A stretch of 50,353 bases of DNA. Source: a virus. Location: positions 1 to 50,353 of IMG/VR virus record IMGVR_UViG_3300045051_001499; one strand, written 5' to 3'. Below, in pieces: positions 15,756 through 24,539 of the stretch. The notes beneath the pieces were generated by a model. That model was given only the letters and a program-made list of their open reading frames with translations. It was not told the origin of the DNA and ran no database searches. Position 1 is the stretch's first letter; every line of letters begins with the position of its first letter. The position numbers and the translations under genes were made by a program.

Positions 15756-16006
15756 ACCGCCTGCTTCACCGCCGCCAGCTTACCCCGGCAATCCTCGCCG
15801 GCTTCAGCCAGGGCGGCGATCAGCTCCGCGGTATCCCGGTCACTGACGACCGGGCGCGGCGGTGGCGCCGGCAGGCACTCCAGCAACGCGGCCGGGATCA
15901 CTTGCCGTTCCCACCGGATCTCGGGGATCAGCCGATCCACGCTCCCACAGGCGGTCAGTGGCAGCACGGACAGCAGGACCAGCAGGGCACTGAGACACCG
16001 GAGCAT
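15731..16006 (-). CDS. Rz1: Rz1-like outer-membrane lipoprotein spanin
   Basis: A 91-residue lipoprotein starting at 16006: signal segment MLRCLSALLVLLSVLPLTAC with lipobox LTAC, so the mature protein begins at Cys20. A proline-rich stretch (PAPPPRPVV) follows, as in Rz1 proteins, then a helical C-terminus. It overlaps the Rz gene for 167 bases in another frame and extends beyond it, the classic overlapped spanin arrangement. With Rz it would fuse inner and outer membranes in the last step of lysis. An outer-membrane spanin implies a Gram-negative host. Confidence 0.9.
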   Translation of the reverse strand: MLRCLSALLVLLSVLPLTACGSVDRLIPEIRWERQVIPAALLECLPAPPPRPVVSDRDTAELIAALAEAGEDCRGKLAAVKQAVQKETPAR

Positions 16007-16277
16007 GGGCGATTGCCTCTCGCATGGAGGTGTATTTCCGGGTGGCGGCCGACGAGCGGGTGATCTCGTCCGACAGAGCCTGGGCGGTGAGCTGATGAGC
16101 CTCCCGCTCCTTGGCCAGGGTGTCGGCCGTGGTGAAGACTGCCGTCTCCGCGACGGCAGCGTTGGCCTCAGCAGCCTTGACCCGCTCCTGCAGATTATCG
16201 ATCCACAGGTACCCGCCAACCGCGGCCGACAGCAGGGCCAGGCCGAGGGCGAGGCGGAGGTAGAGGCTATCCAGCAT
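15840..16277 (-). CDS. Rz: Rz-like inner-membrane spanin
   Basis: A 145-residue type II membrane protein starting at 16277 (MLDSLYLRLALGLALLSAAVGGYLW). Residues 7-24 form the single N-terminal membrane helix. The periplasmic part is a coiled coil (IDNLQERVKAAEANAAVAE... EREAHQLTAQALSDEI), then a Pro/Ala/Gly-rich tail where the frame overlaps Rz1. The start overlaps the holin candidate stop by 11 bases. Confidence 0.87.
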   Translation of the reverse strand: MLDSLYLRLALGLALLSAAVGGYLWIDNLQERVKAAEANAAVAETAVFTTADTLAKEREAHQLTAQALSDEITRSSAATRKYTSMREAIAHAPVSQCPAGPAVRAATDRLWERGSADPRDPVGTASDPGRVAGVPAGATAAPGRQ

Positions 16278-16497
16278 CGGGACCACCTTCAGCCTTGCGC
16301 TGCCACCCTTGGCCGGCGGCGAACAGGCCACCGCCGGCCAGCAGCAGGCCGACCCCCTGGCCGTAAGCGGCCAGGTCGAAGGGGCGGCCGACGTGGACCA
16401 CGTCCCAGATCACCAGACCGATGCCGGCGAGGACGGCCGCAGTCGACAGCAGCAGGTGCAGTTCCTTGCTGCGGTCGCGGGAGTCGAACCAGGACAT
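16267..16497 (-). CDS. Holin candidate with two membrane segments
   Basis: A 76-residue protein (ATG 16497, or GTG 16500) with a charged N-terminus (WFDSRDRSKELH), a membrane segment LLLSTAAVLAGIGLVIWDVV (about 16-35) and a second one YGQGVGLLLAGGGLFAAG (about 46-63), ending in a polar tail. Size, topology and position directly before Rz fit a class II holin or a holin-like pore protein. The GGGGG of the preceding 14-codon peptide gene would serve as its ribosome-binding site. Confidence 0.7.
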   Translation of the reverse strand: MSWFDSRDRSKELHLLLSTAAVLAGIGLVIWDVVHVGRPFDLAAYGQGVGLLLAGGGLFAAGQGWQRKAEGGPDAG

Positions 16498-16541
16498 CAC
16501 TTGCCCCCTTTACCTTTGCCTTTCGGCTTACACCTGGCCAT
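16497..16541 (-). CDS. 14-residue Lys/Gly-rich peptide in the lysis cassette
   Basis: On the minus strand, 5 bases after the endolysin stop, ATG 16541 opens MARCKPKGKGKGGK and stops at TGA 16499-16497, which overlaps the holin candidate start. A GGAG sequence lies at proper distance before the ATG. It may be a coupling leader for holin translation rather than a functional peptide. Support is the packing only. Confidence 0.4.
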   Translation of the reverse strand: MARCKPKGKGKGGK

Positions 16542-16546
16542 GACGA

Positions 16547-17293
16547 TTACTCCAATCCGAGAGCCTGCCGGGTTGCCAGATCGGCAACACCAGTCGTTTT
16601 CAAACCCCTGCTGGCCTGGAACGCCTGCAAAGCAGCGGTGGTCTTCGGGCCGGGCCAACCGTCGATGGTCAGCCGGGAGCCCCGGAGATTGAGGGCCGTC
16701 TGCAGCTCGATCATGGAGTGGCGGTGCAGCTCGGCGTGGTTGCGGTGGGTGTTGGCATAGGCCGCCGCCAGCTTGGCCGCATAGACCGGGGTCTGGCCGG
16801 TGCCGTTGTAGCCGGCGGCGAGATCCGACCAGCGCTTGTCGTGCAGCTCGTCGGCCAACCCTTTGGCCTTGATGAACCGGGCGAAAGCGCGCAGCTGAGC
16901 GACCTCGTCCCGCTGCATGGCGGAGACGAAGTCATCGACGTTCGTGAACCCGGCGGCGTTGCAGTTGAAGCCCATGATCTGGAAGGCGCCCCAACTGGTG
17001 GCCTGCAGCGCCGCTTCGCGATCAAGGCTCTGGGCCTCGGCCAACCGGGCGTACTCGGCGGCGCCCCCCAGGTAGAGGGTCTTGTTCCAGCTCCGCGAGC
17101 TGAGGTGGGGGCGGCTGGCATCGTAGCGGCGGTCGGTGAGCCGGCTGAAGATATGCGCCTCGAACAGGATCTTGCAGCGCCCGTCGGGGAGGAAGCCACT
17201 GCCGGCGCTCTCGACGGCGACGACGGCCTTGATCACGTCGACCTCACACCCAAGGTCGGCAGCGACGATCTCGAAGTCCGTGTCGGAGATCAT
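16547..17293 (-). CDS. Endolysin: N-acetylmuramidase with C-terminal peptidoglycan-binding domain
   Basis: A 248-residue lysis enzyme of the N-acetylmuramidase (DUF3380-type) family. The catalytic domain (about 1-175) shows AVVAVESAGSGFLPDGRCKILFEAHIF (Glu and early fold), then ALQATSWGAFQIMGFN and DLAAGYNG. A C-terminal PG_binding_1 domain (about 185-245) shows IELQTALNLRG, IDGWPGPKTTAALQAFQ and ATRQALGL. No signal peptide, so export depends on a holin. The start overlaps the upstream gene by 4 bases. Confidence 0.93.
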   Translation of the reverse strand: MISDTDFEIVAADLGCEVDVIKAVVAVESAGSGFLPDGRCKILFEAHIFSRLTDRRYDASRPHLSSRSWNKTLYLGGAAEYARLAEAQSLDREAALQATSWGAFQIMGFNCNAAGFTNVDDFVSAMQRDEVAQLRAFARFIKAKGLADELHDKRWSDLAAGYNGTGQTPVYAAKLAAAYANTHRNHAELHRHSMIELQTALNLRGSRLTIDGWPGPKTTAALQAFQASRGLKTTGVADLATRQALGLE

Positions 17294-17592
17294 TTATGCC
17301 CCCCGACGGCCGAGGTTCCCAGGCGATCGAAGACGCTCTTGATATCCTCGCGCCACTGTTGGCGGAACTCCTTGATATCGGCACGCAGCTGGTCGAAGGA
17401 CTCACTGACCCGGATCTCCAACTTGCTCACCGTGTCGCGATCATTCTGGATCTGCGCCTGGAGGGAGGCGACCTCAGCCTTGAGGTCGTGGACGCGGCCG
17501 TCCAGCTTATTGATCCAGACGATAAGGCCAGCGATGGCGGGGGCGATCACCACCTGGAGCAAGGTTTTAGCCATATCCACGTCCAATTCCAT
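17290..17592 (-). CDS. Small membrane-anchored coiled-coil protein, possible holin or lysis accessory
   Basis: A 100-residue protein with one N-terminal membrane helix (LLQVVIAPAIAGLIVWI, about residues 11-27) and a long coiled coil (LKAEVASLQAQIQNDRDTVSKLEIRV...). The layout resembles XhlA/hemolysin-type holin partners. GGAGG lies 6 bases upstream of ATG 17592. It is the first gene of the lysis unit, behind palindrome copy 4, and overlaps the endolysin start by 4 bases. Confidence 0.65.
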   Translation of the reverse strand: MELDVDMAKTLLQVVIAPAIAGLIVWINKLDGRVHDLKAEVASLQAQIQNDRDTVSKLEIRVSESFDQLRADIKEFRQQWREDIKSVFDRLGTSAVGGHK

Positions 17593-17667
17593 TACAGCCT
17601 CCGGCGGCGCAAAATCTCCTAATCAGGGTGTAGGGTTGCTAGTCCCTCAAGGCAAACGCTATATTGG

Positions 17668-17684
17668 GGCTTGTATTACAAGGG
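17668..17684. promoter_or_regulatory. 17-bp palindromic operator-like site, copy 4 of 9
   Basis: GGCTTGTATTACAAGGG: three arm mismatches, core CTTGTA-TACAAG intact. It lies between the 913-residue fibre gene and the lysis cassette, 76 bases before the first lysis gene on the minus strand. Reading leftwards, the palindrome is followed after four bases by TATAGCG, a possible -10 element shared with copy 6. Confidence 0.68.
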
Positions 17685-17696
17685 CTAAATTACGTG

Positions 17697-20438
17697 CTAC
17701 TCAACCTTAACTACTCGAAGTGTTTCGTCCGTTCGGCTTCTATAAGCTGCAAGTCCCCATGTTCCGTTGGGAGTGATCAGATCAGCCCAGTTGATGTTTG
17801 TCTCTGGGCTGCTTATTCCTTCCAACCACTCGATATCGACCACACCATTTAGGTTAAAGTCGATCTCAATAATGGCATAGGCATAGGTTCCATCTCCCTT
17901 CGACAGGTCTACAAGGAACTTATGTCGGTCATTAACCGTGATGCCTTGAAAGATGCTGCCAGCATAGAAGCTGGTCACAGCGTCTACGTGATAGCTCAAA
18001 GCGCGGGTCGTATTGTTGATCTGCACTCGATAGATCGACAACATATTGGCTGAGTTGAGACCAATGCAGCCGTAGGTGTTGTCACCAACCCACACCGCAG
18101 CGGCCCCGTTGACCCCTTCGGGGATCTGGATTGTGCCTCCGATTGACGGATCACTCGCCCTGACCAGAGTGGTGCTATCCCAGACCGAGGAATGCCAACC
18201 ACCACGGCCGAGATAGAGCGGAGACTGTTCCCCGACGGTGGCATATCCTACCGTCTCGGCTTGCACCAAGATCTGCCGGGTGGTTTTTCCAGTCAGGTCC
18301 TCACCGTTGTAGGCTGACCTCCAGGTATTACCAGCTACCAGTCGATAGGTCTGACCAGTGGTTGGCTCCCCCGCCTCGGCGATCCTCCAGTACAGCCGAT
18401 CCATGTCGAAGTTGACGACGTTGGTATCGTAGGAGGTTGGTGCCCTCCAGTAATCGTAGTGGCTTGCAGTCGTAGGGTTATTGTATACTGTGTAGTATAC
18501 CTTATACTGTTTGTACGTTGCCCCGGTCGTGACCAGGATGTCACCGTTGAAAACAATGTGAGTCAGACAACCACTGTCTACGTTGGTCTTGGCAGAAAAC
18601 CAACTTTTCCACTCCGCCAGACTGCGACAAGGGTAGTTCGAATAGTTCTGGTCATTGTAAATATACACAGTCGTATAGGTGGCGGTGACACTGGTGTAAG
18701 TAGGGGTGTCCCCGTACCGAGGCTCCCATACCAACTGTCGGTACTCCGGTACATATACCTCGTAGATCGGCTCGTCCCAAACCTCAGTTCTGTAGACGGC
18801 GGGAATTGTCGACTTAGTAACACCACCTTGTTTGAACGCCCAGGTATTGAAGGCCGGGGCATCCGGGGAGATCTCGCGATACGCGCCATTGAAACGGCGG
18901 GTCGTGTCCTCGACCGAGTAGAGCCTGGAGATGTCCTTGGCCACGGTGGTCTGAGACAACCACCGGCCGGTGATCGTCGACACATAGACGGTCTGCTCCG
19001 GGTAGACCAAGGTCTTGCGCCAGTCGGTGCCTTCCACCCCTGGGGGCTGTCGATCCCATTCCGGCCAGCTTTTCCAGTACCCGGAGGCGTCGACCTTCCA
19101 AGTCTGCCCCGGCTTGGGCTCACCAGAGAACGCCGATCGCCACCCTCCTTCGTATTTCAGGGTGGTCCGACGAGGCCAGGAGGTTGGGTCGCCGCTCTGC
19201 TCCTGGCGCCAGTAGGCTTCCTTGACGACCCGGTAGGTCTGCCCGCTGGTTGGCTCTCCGGCCAGGGTGTCCCGCCAATAGCCGGCGGTCACCACCACCC
19301 AGCGGGTGGTCGACGTCGTAGCAGGAGGGGTGTCGGTATAGAGCTGTTGCCCAGTGTCCTTCCACACTCCGACGGCCATCTTCACCCAACGCAGAGTGGT
19401 GGTGTCAGCCGGAGGGGTGTCCGTGTAGAGCTGCTGCCCAGTGGGCTCCCAGTGAGCGTAGGCTGGAGCGGTGATCCAGGGGTCGCAGTTGGTCAGGGAC
19501 TGGTAGCGGATAGTCACATACCCCTGCTGCCAGGTCACGCCACCTTCGACCCAAGTCTTGATGATCGTATAGCCCCACCACTCAGTCGTCGACCCCGTGG
19601 TTTGAACCGGGTAGCCATACATCGACGACGTGCTGGTTAGTCGGCGTCGATACCCGCCAGACACTATCAACTGAGAGATAATATCGGCCGTCGATTGGCT
19701 AGTCATGAAGACGTTATCAACAAGACTACTGTCGACGTTATCGTTACGAATATAGAAGTACAGGTTTTGATAGGACCAAGCGCTCTTGGTGCATGAGGCA
19801 GTGCTACCGACGACACCAATGTTTGCGAGAACCCACCTCTCCTCCCTGTAAAGGGCAGGAGTGTAGCTCTGCTCTTTATAGAGCGGAGGAACCCAGATGT
19901 CATAGTCGGTGGGGACATAGACCTCGGTAATGTAGACTGGCGGATCGTAGACGATGTGCGTTGGTTTAACCCACACCTCGTAGGAGTATCTGGCGGGCTG
20001 AAGGGTTTCGGTAGTGCTGCCTAGGTTGTCGATAATACCTGGGGCTATTGACAACTCACCATCCTTCAACGACTGGCTCAATGTCTGCTGAATAATTGGT
20101 GTGTTGACCAGCCCGGTGCCACCGATCGACCATGTGTCGTATTGGATGACGGTGCTGGAGGTGGTAGCCACCTTGGCTAGCGAGGCACCATCAACCGTAG
20201 ACATCAGGTCAGCGGTGTCGAACAAGTCGGCGTAAACCGTCCAGTTGACCTTGTGACGATTAGCCTCGACTGATCCGTCTTGCTTGAGGGTATAGTAGTT
20301 CAGAAACAGGTTATCGACCGTGGTTGATAGAGGGGTGCCGACAGCTAAAAGAACATAGTTGGCATCGAGACGAGCGAACCGAACACGGCTAACAGTCTCG
20401 TCTTCTCCGACCCACCAAGCATTAAAGTTGAGAGTCAT
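17697..20438 (-). CDS. Large Trp/Tyr-rich tail fibre or tail-tip protein
   Basis: A 913-residue protein immediately downstream of gpJ (TAATG overlap), so probably part of the tail tip or central fibre. It is unusually rich in Trp, Tyr and Thr. Two near-identical units containing GQQLYTDTPP lie at about residues 330-385. Later units share G(E)P-x2-GQT(Y/W) followed by YW(R/K), at about 395-450 and again near 690. Prolines alternate with aromatics (YVPTDYDIWVPPLY; YVPEYRQLVWEP). The C-terminal 150 residues look globular. No known domain recognised; receptor binding is inferred from position. Confidence 0.7.
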   Translation of the reverse strand: MTLNFNAWWVGEDETVSRVRFARLDANYVLLAVGTPLSTTVDNLFLNYYTLKQDGSVEANRHKVNWTVYADLFDTADLMSTVDGASLAKVATTSSTVIQYDTWSIGGTGLVNTPIIQQTLSQSLKDGELSIAPGIIDNLGSTTETLQPARYSYEVWVKPTHIVYDPPVYITEVYVPTDYDIWVPPLYKEQSYTPALYREERWVLANIGVVGSTASCTKSAWSYQNLYFYIRNDNVDSSLVDNVFMTSQSTADIISQLIVSGGYRRRLTSTSSMYGYPVQTTGSTTEWWGYTIIKTWVEGGVTWQQGYVTIRYQSLTNCDPWITAPAYAHWEPTGQQLYTDTPPADTTTLRWVKMAVGVWKDTGQQLYTDTPPATTSTTRWVVVTAGYWRDTLAGEPTSGQTYRVVKEAYWRQEQSGDPTSWPRRTTLKYEGGWRSAFSGEPKPGQTWKVDASGYWKSWPEWDRQPPGVEGTDWRKTLVYPEQTVYVSTITGRWLSQTTVAKDISRLYSVEDTTRRFNGAYREISPDAPAFNTWAFKQGGVTKSTIPAVYRTEVWDEPIYEVYVPEYRQLVWEPRYGDTPTYTSVTATYTTVYIYNDQNYSNYPCRSLAEWKSWFSAKTNVDSGCLTHIVFNGDILVTTGATYKQYKVYYTVYNNPTTASHYDYWRAPTSYDTNVVNFDMDRLYWRIAEAGEPTTGQTYRLVAGNTWRSAYNGEDLTGKTTRQILVQAETVGYATVGEQSPLYLGRGGWHSSVWDSTTLVRASDPSIGGTIQIPEGVNGAAAVWVGDNTYGCIGLNSANMLSIYRVQINNTTRALSYHVDAVTSFYAGSIFQGITVNDRHKFLVDLSKGDGTYAYAIIEIDFNLNGVVDIEWLEGISSPETNINWADLITPNGTWGLAAYRSRTDETLRVVKVE

Positions 20439-23400
20439 TAGCCGAAGTCCTTGCCTGCGGATGCTCCTAGAATGCCGACAGTTCCGCCGTAATCGAAGAA
20501 CACATACATGTCGATAGCGTTGGGAGTCATCGTCTGGCTAGGAGCCGTCCGCGTCTTCCACTTCACACCCGCAAAGGAAATGCTGGTCGGGGTGGTTGAC
20601 GGTTGCTGGACAACCACCTTGATGGGCTTGCCACCACTGCAGCCCCCTGTGAACTGGATGGTGGTAACCGCCCCAGCGGTCAGCTTGACCACGAAGTTGT
20701 TGGCCTTGCTGAGGTCGAGCATCAGCGAAGCCCCGGTCAGCGTTAGAACCGTCTCGGAGAACGCCTCCAGCCGAGGGTTCTTGATGACCTCGCAATTGGC
20801 GCTTAGCGTATCCGTCAGCGAGATCGGTTCCGCCAGCGTTTGTTGGATCTGCTGAACGGTATCCCCTAGGTTGATGATGGTAGCGCCCAGACCCGAGACC
20901 GCCTGTTGGGTATCAGCAATCGCCTGGTCCTGGGCATCATCCCTGGCGTTGTTGTCAGTGATAGCTTGGTCCTGGGCATCATCCCTGGCGTTGTTGTCAG
21001 TGATGGCCTGGTCCTGGGCATCATCCCTGGCATTGTTATCATCAACATACTTGTGAATGACTTCGATAGTTTGGGCGACACAGGATTTATAATTCTGGTC
21101 GATCACGTACCAAGGGGTATACTGCCCACAGATATCCATCAGACGGATCTGGAAGGTGAACGCCGTCGGGGTTGGACTCTGGTTAAGGTCCTTGAGCTGA
21201 TCAAAGTACAGGTACAGGTACTGAGGCTCTGAGAGGATCTCGGTCCTGAGCAACTCTCCTGTGTCCTTGTTGATGATCTGAAGCTCATATTGCTTGAACA
21301 GCTTACCCTGGTAGTCGATGTCCGACGCCCAGTATAGTTGGATGTTGTAGCCAGTGCAGCTTCCATTATCGAGCAGGACCGCTTGCCCGCTATGAACCAC
21401 ACCGATGCCGCCCTCTTTGTTGGACGAACAGAACTGAACAGTGAATGGGCAGGACGGAATATCCTCCCAGGCTGGGCGGCTGCCGTAGATGCTGTAAGGG
21501 ACGATCTTGAAGTTGTATGCCCCGGCGGGGTGGTTCCAGATGACGTTATTGACCACCTCGCGTTGGTCCCACTCCTCCTCACTGGTAGAAGCCGCCGGCC
21601 TTGAGTATACCTTGTAAGTATAGTTCCACTCGGAGTACCCGCTGCTCGCCCAGTCGATGGTGATGGTGAGCTTGTGCTCATCATCCCTCGTCACTTCCTG
21701 AGTGAACGTCGGGCAAGAGAGGGCCGGCGGGGTGGTGTTGACCGTAGAGGTGGTCGGGTCTCCGCCAGTGCTGCCCGTCGTGTCCGCCGGCAGATTGACG
21801 CCTGCCAAGCTGTCGACGTTTTCCCACTTGCTGGAGTCCGTCAGGTAGCCTGAAATCTCCACCTGATCAGCACCGTCGGCTTCTTCCATCCGGGTGACCC
21901 GGAAAACCCTGGGGGTGCCGACAGAAACCACTGCCTCGGCCGGCATGTTCTCTGGCAGCGGAGGGGAGAAGGTGGCTTCAATGATCCCACCGTAGCTGTT
22001 GGTGACCGTGCTGGTGGGCTTGGCGAGGTAGACCCCGCCGGGGATCTTGAACACCCAGTCCTCGGACCCCGCCGACAGATAGAGCGCATCCCGGAAAGTG
22101 ATCGTGGTGCGATCCTCGGACAGGGTCTTGATGCGCCGGTCGACGGACCAGGCCATGCTCTCGTCGCCGACGAGGATCAGATCGAAGGGACGAACATAAA
22201 GGCCCTGTCGATTGGTTTTGAACGTGACTGCCATTGTCTCTTTGGTGGCAGTGTAGAGTTTATACTGAGCGCGACGGATCGCTTCCGTCAGAGTGATGGC
22301 TCCGACAGCAGTGAAGTCCAGAGGGATACGACCATACTTTAAAATTTCCGTGTCGTCAGTAATATTAAACCAATCCTGCACCCAATCATACTTTGCGTTC
22401 TTGAACGTGACTGTGATATCGTTATACCTCGTCGACAGGTCCGTCCAACTGTAGGTGAACTTTCCACCGACTACATTCTGTCGGGTGAACAGTGCGACAG
22501 CTTCCCCAGGCTTGTCGACGGTAAGCCGAATTTCCCCGGTGAGATCGTCCCAAATGGCCGCGTTGAATGAGCCGGCAATGTACCGAGCGACCTCCATTCC
22601 CAGGCTCTGATCAGTCAGCAGCCCGTTATAGGTGTACCTGGGTTCGGTCCCGCCGTAGCCGTCGTCGACCAGTTCATCACACCAGACGGCGGCCTCGTAA
22701 AAGTCCCACTTGTTGCACGACAGCGAGGGGTCGTAGCGTCGCAGACCGTAACGGTCGTTCATCACCAGATCGTAGAGGACCCAGGCCGGGTTGTTGGTCC
22801 AGGCGAACTTGAACGTCCCGTCCCACACCCCAACATACTCACGGGTGTCTGGGTCGTAGTTGGCTGGCACGCGAACAACCAGGCCCTTGTAGACCCCACG
22901 GATCTCTGGGATGTTGGGGACTTCCTCGGCAGAGAAAACCATGTGTAGCAGGGCGACGTCAGGATACGACCGAGAAGCCACTCCGACTTCCTGGAAGCTT
23001 TCCCAATAAGCCGTGATGACTATGTCACCATCGGTGTCGCTAAGCAGGGTGACCCTGATTTCCCACGGGTCGGTGACTGTTGAGTCGACCTGGAGGACAT
23101 AGTCTTTGACGTAGCTGTTGCTGGTAGTCTTTCCGCTGATCGTGGTGGTACGCGAGAACCAAGTGGTGCCACTCAGCGCCTTCCACTCGATCTGGAACTC
23201 GGCATCGACCGAGTCATCCCCTAGGTCCTCGCTGTTGTATAGCGCCTGGATCATCAGACGGATCTCGATCGCAGCCAACTCGCCCGTCTGGGTCCGGCGA
23301 ACTATCGAGTCACCTTGCCGCAGCTGCACTCCGACTGAACTCGACCGGGTCTCTCCCCCCAAGGCAAAGGTGATCGTATCGTCGAACTCGCCAGTTGTGT

Positions 23401-23608
23401 ACTGCAGAGCCGTACACTGGAAGTTATACTCGCCACTCGCATTCAAAATACGAGTGTCATCGAAATAGACTGACTTCCAACCCTCGGCAGGGCCAACGAT
23501 CGGCCCTTCACACAAGGCCATCACGATCTCTGCTGAGTCAACAGCGATCAAGTTGTCCGCAGCTACACTGCTGCTGCTCTTACCACCGCCGCTGAATACC
23601 TTGGTCAT
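20438..23608 (-). CDS. J: Tail tip attachment protein J (host specificity protein)
   Basis: A 1056-residue gpJ-like protein. The N-terminal third has the conserved tip-attachment features: EIVMALCEGPIVGP, EVPNIPEIRGVYKGLVVRVP, AWVLYDLVMNDRYGLRRYD, then GSFNAAIWDDLTGEIRLTVDKPGE. Fibronectin-like segments follow (about 660-830). Residues about 853-894 are three tandem 14-residue units (DNNARDDAQDQAIT), two heptads each, probably a trimeric coiled coil. A short beta-rich receptor-binding end follows. It closes the I-J order of a lambda-type tail. Confidence 0.93.
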   Translation of the reverse strand: MTKVFSGGGKSSSSVAADNLIAVDSAEIVMALCEGPIVGPAEGWKSVYFDDTRILNASGEYNFQCTALQYTTGEFDDTITFALGGETRSSSVGVQLRQGDSIVRRTQTGELAAIEIRLMIQALYNSEDLGDDSVDAEFQIEWKALSGTTWFSRTTTISGKTTSNSYVKDYVLQVDSTVTDPWEIRVTLLSDTDGDIVITAYWESFQEVGVASRSYPDVALLHMVFSAEEVPNIPEIRGVYKGLVVRVPANYDPDTREYVGVWDGTFKFAWTNNPAWVLYDLVMNDRYGLRRYDPSLSCNKWDFYEAAVWCDELVDDGYGGTEPRYTYNGLLTDQSLGMEVARYIAGSFNAAIWDDLTGEIRLTVDKPGEAVALFTRQNVVGGKFTYSWTDLSTRYNDITVTFKNAKYDWVQDWFNITDDTEILKYGRIPLDFTAVGAITLTEAIRRAQYKLYTATKETMAVTFKTNRQGLYVRPFDLILVGDESMAWSVDRRIKTLSEDRTTITFRDALYLSAGSEDWVFKIPGGVYLAKPTSTVTNSYGGIIEATFSPPLPENMPAEAVVSVGTPRVFRVTRMEEADGADQVEISGYLTDSSKWENVDSLAGVNLPADTTGSTGGDPTTSTVNTTPPALSCPTFTQEVTRDDEHKLTITIDWASSGYSEWNYTYKVYSRPAASTSEEEWDQREVVNNVIWNHPAGAYNFKIVPYSIYGSRPAWEDIPSCPFTVQFCSSNKEGGIGVVHSGQAVLLDNGSCTGYNIQLYWASDIDYQGKLFKQYELQIINKDTGELLRTEILSEPQYLYLYFDQLKDLNQSPTPTAFTFQIRLMDICGQYTPWYVIDQNYKSCVAQTIEVIHKYVDDNNARDDAQDQAITDNNARDDAQDQAITDNNARDDAQDQAIADTQQAVSGLGATIINLGDTVQQIQQTLAEPISLTDTLSANCEVIKNPRLEAFSETVLTLTGASLMLDLSKANNFVVKLTAGAVTTIQFTGGCSGGKPIKVVVQQPSTTPTSISFAGVKWKTRTAPSQTMTPNAIDMYVFFDYGGTVGILGASAGKDFG

Positions 23609-23622
23609 TTCAGTAGACCCTC

Positions 23623-24225
23623 TTAAATGTCCGTGCTATCGCCCGTTCCGCCAGAGCCGCCGCCCCCTCCAGTGTCGGTGCTGGTAGCGGTCAGGATCTC
23701 CTTCTGGTCGCTGTCGATGTTGAAGGAGAGGAAGTGGCCATAGGCTTCGTATAGTCCGTAGAGAAGCGGGATGCGCGTCCCCAAAGCGGTAGTATTTCCA
23801 GGGGCTCCGAGATACTTGCTTCCCTCTTTAGAGTCCGGACTATCAGACAGTAGACTGATGATGCCTCCCATCATCAGGGCGACACCAAAGCTGAAGGTGA
23901 ACTTGGCCAGCATTGGCCAACTGGCGGGCATCAGGAAGGACGCCCCGATCAGCACCGCGCCGACCAGGATCTGTATCCAGCTATCGCCGTCACCACGGAA
24001 GGCTGGAACCAGATGCACCTCCTCGACGGAGGTCGGGGCGTGCAGGCTCTCGACTGTGTCGAAGCCGACCACACAGATCCGGTGGCGTTCGCCGCCCAGG
24101 GCAGGGTTGAACGCCTTGGTCTGCCGGCACATCGCCTCAATGGCCTCGGCGACGGTCATGACCTGGAACTCCAACGCCGGCCCCGACCACAGCTTGCGCA
24201 GGCTGCCATGCAGGATGATCTTCAT
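23623..24225 (-). CDS. I: Tail assembly protein I
   Basis: A 200-residue lambda gpI-like protein. Typical features: an N-terminal ubiquitin-like segment (MKIILHGSLRKLWSGPALEFQV, TVAEAIEAMCRQ), the VEEVHLVPAFRG strand, a hydrophobic Gly/Ala/Met segment (about residues 80-125), then GTRIPLLYG, and a glycine-rich tail. It acts in forming the tail tip together with L, K and J. The start overlaps the JAB gene stop by 4 bases. Confidence 0.88.
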   Translation of the reverse strand: MKIILHGSLRKLWSGPALEFQVMTVAEAIEAMCRQTKAFNPALGGERHRICVVGFDTVESLHAPTSVEEVHLVPAFRGDGDSWIQILVGAVLIGASFLMPASWPMLAKFTFSFGVALMMGGIISLLSDSPDSKEGSKYLGAPGNTTALGTRIPLLYGLYEAYGHFLSFNIDSDQKEILTATSTDTGGGGGSGGTGDSTDI

Positions 24226-24539
24226 TCGCGAACGACCTCTCCGTCTTCGACCCGAAACGTCCAGACGCCGTCGTTGCCGACGATGTAATGGGTCAGGTCC
24301 GGCCAGCTCTTGAAGGACAGCATGTCCTCGTAGGTCAGGTTGCCGGTGGTGCCGGGGTGGGTGTGCCAGGTGGCCACCGCGGTGTCCTCATAGCGCACGA
24401 GATCCTCGGCAGAGACGGCGAACTGGTGCTTCGCCAGCTTCTTGGGCGCCACATTCTCCACCTCGACGACCGATCCGTCGGTCAGGATGAAGCCGACGCG
24501 CTCCGGCAGCTGGTCGGAATAGAAGCTGTCAATGCTCAT
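24222..24539 (-). CDS. JAB/MPN-domain metallopeptidase-like tail protein (gpK N-terminal half)
   Basis: A 105-residue stand-alone JAB1/MPN domain. The JAMM metal site is visible as WHTHPG near residue 59 with a following acidic YED near 71, and the catalytic Glu may be Glu24 or Glu27 in the VVEVENV strand. In lambda this domain is the N-terminal half of gpK. Here it is a separate gene and follows, rather than precedes, the NlpC/P60 gene, overlapping its end by 11 bases. Confidence 0.82.
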   Translation of the reverse strand: MSIDSFYSDQLPERVGFILTDGSVVEVENVAPKKLAKHQFAVSAEDLVRYEDTAVATWHTHPGTTGNLTYEDMLSFKSWPDLTHYIVGNDGVWTFRVEDGEVVRE

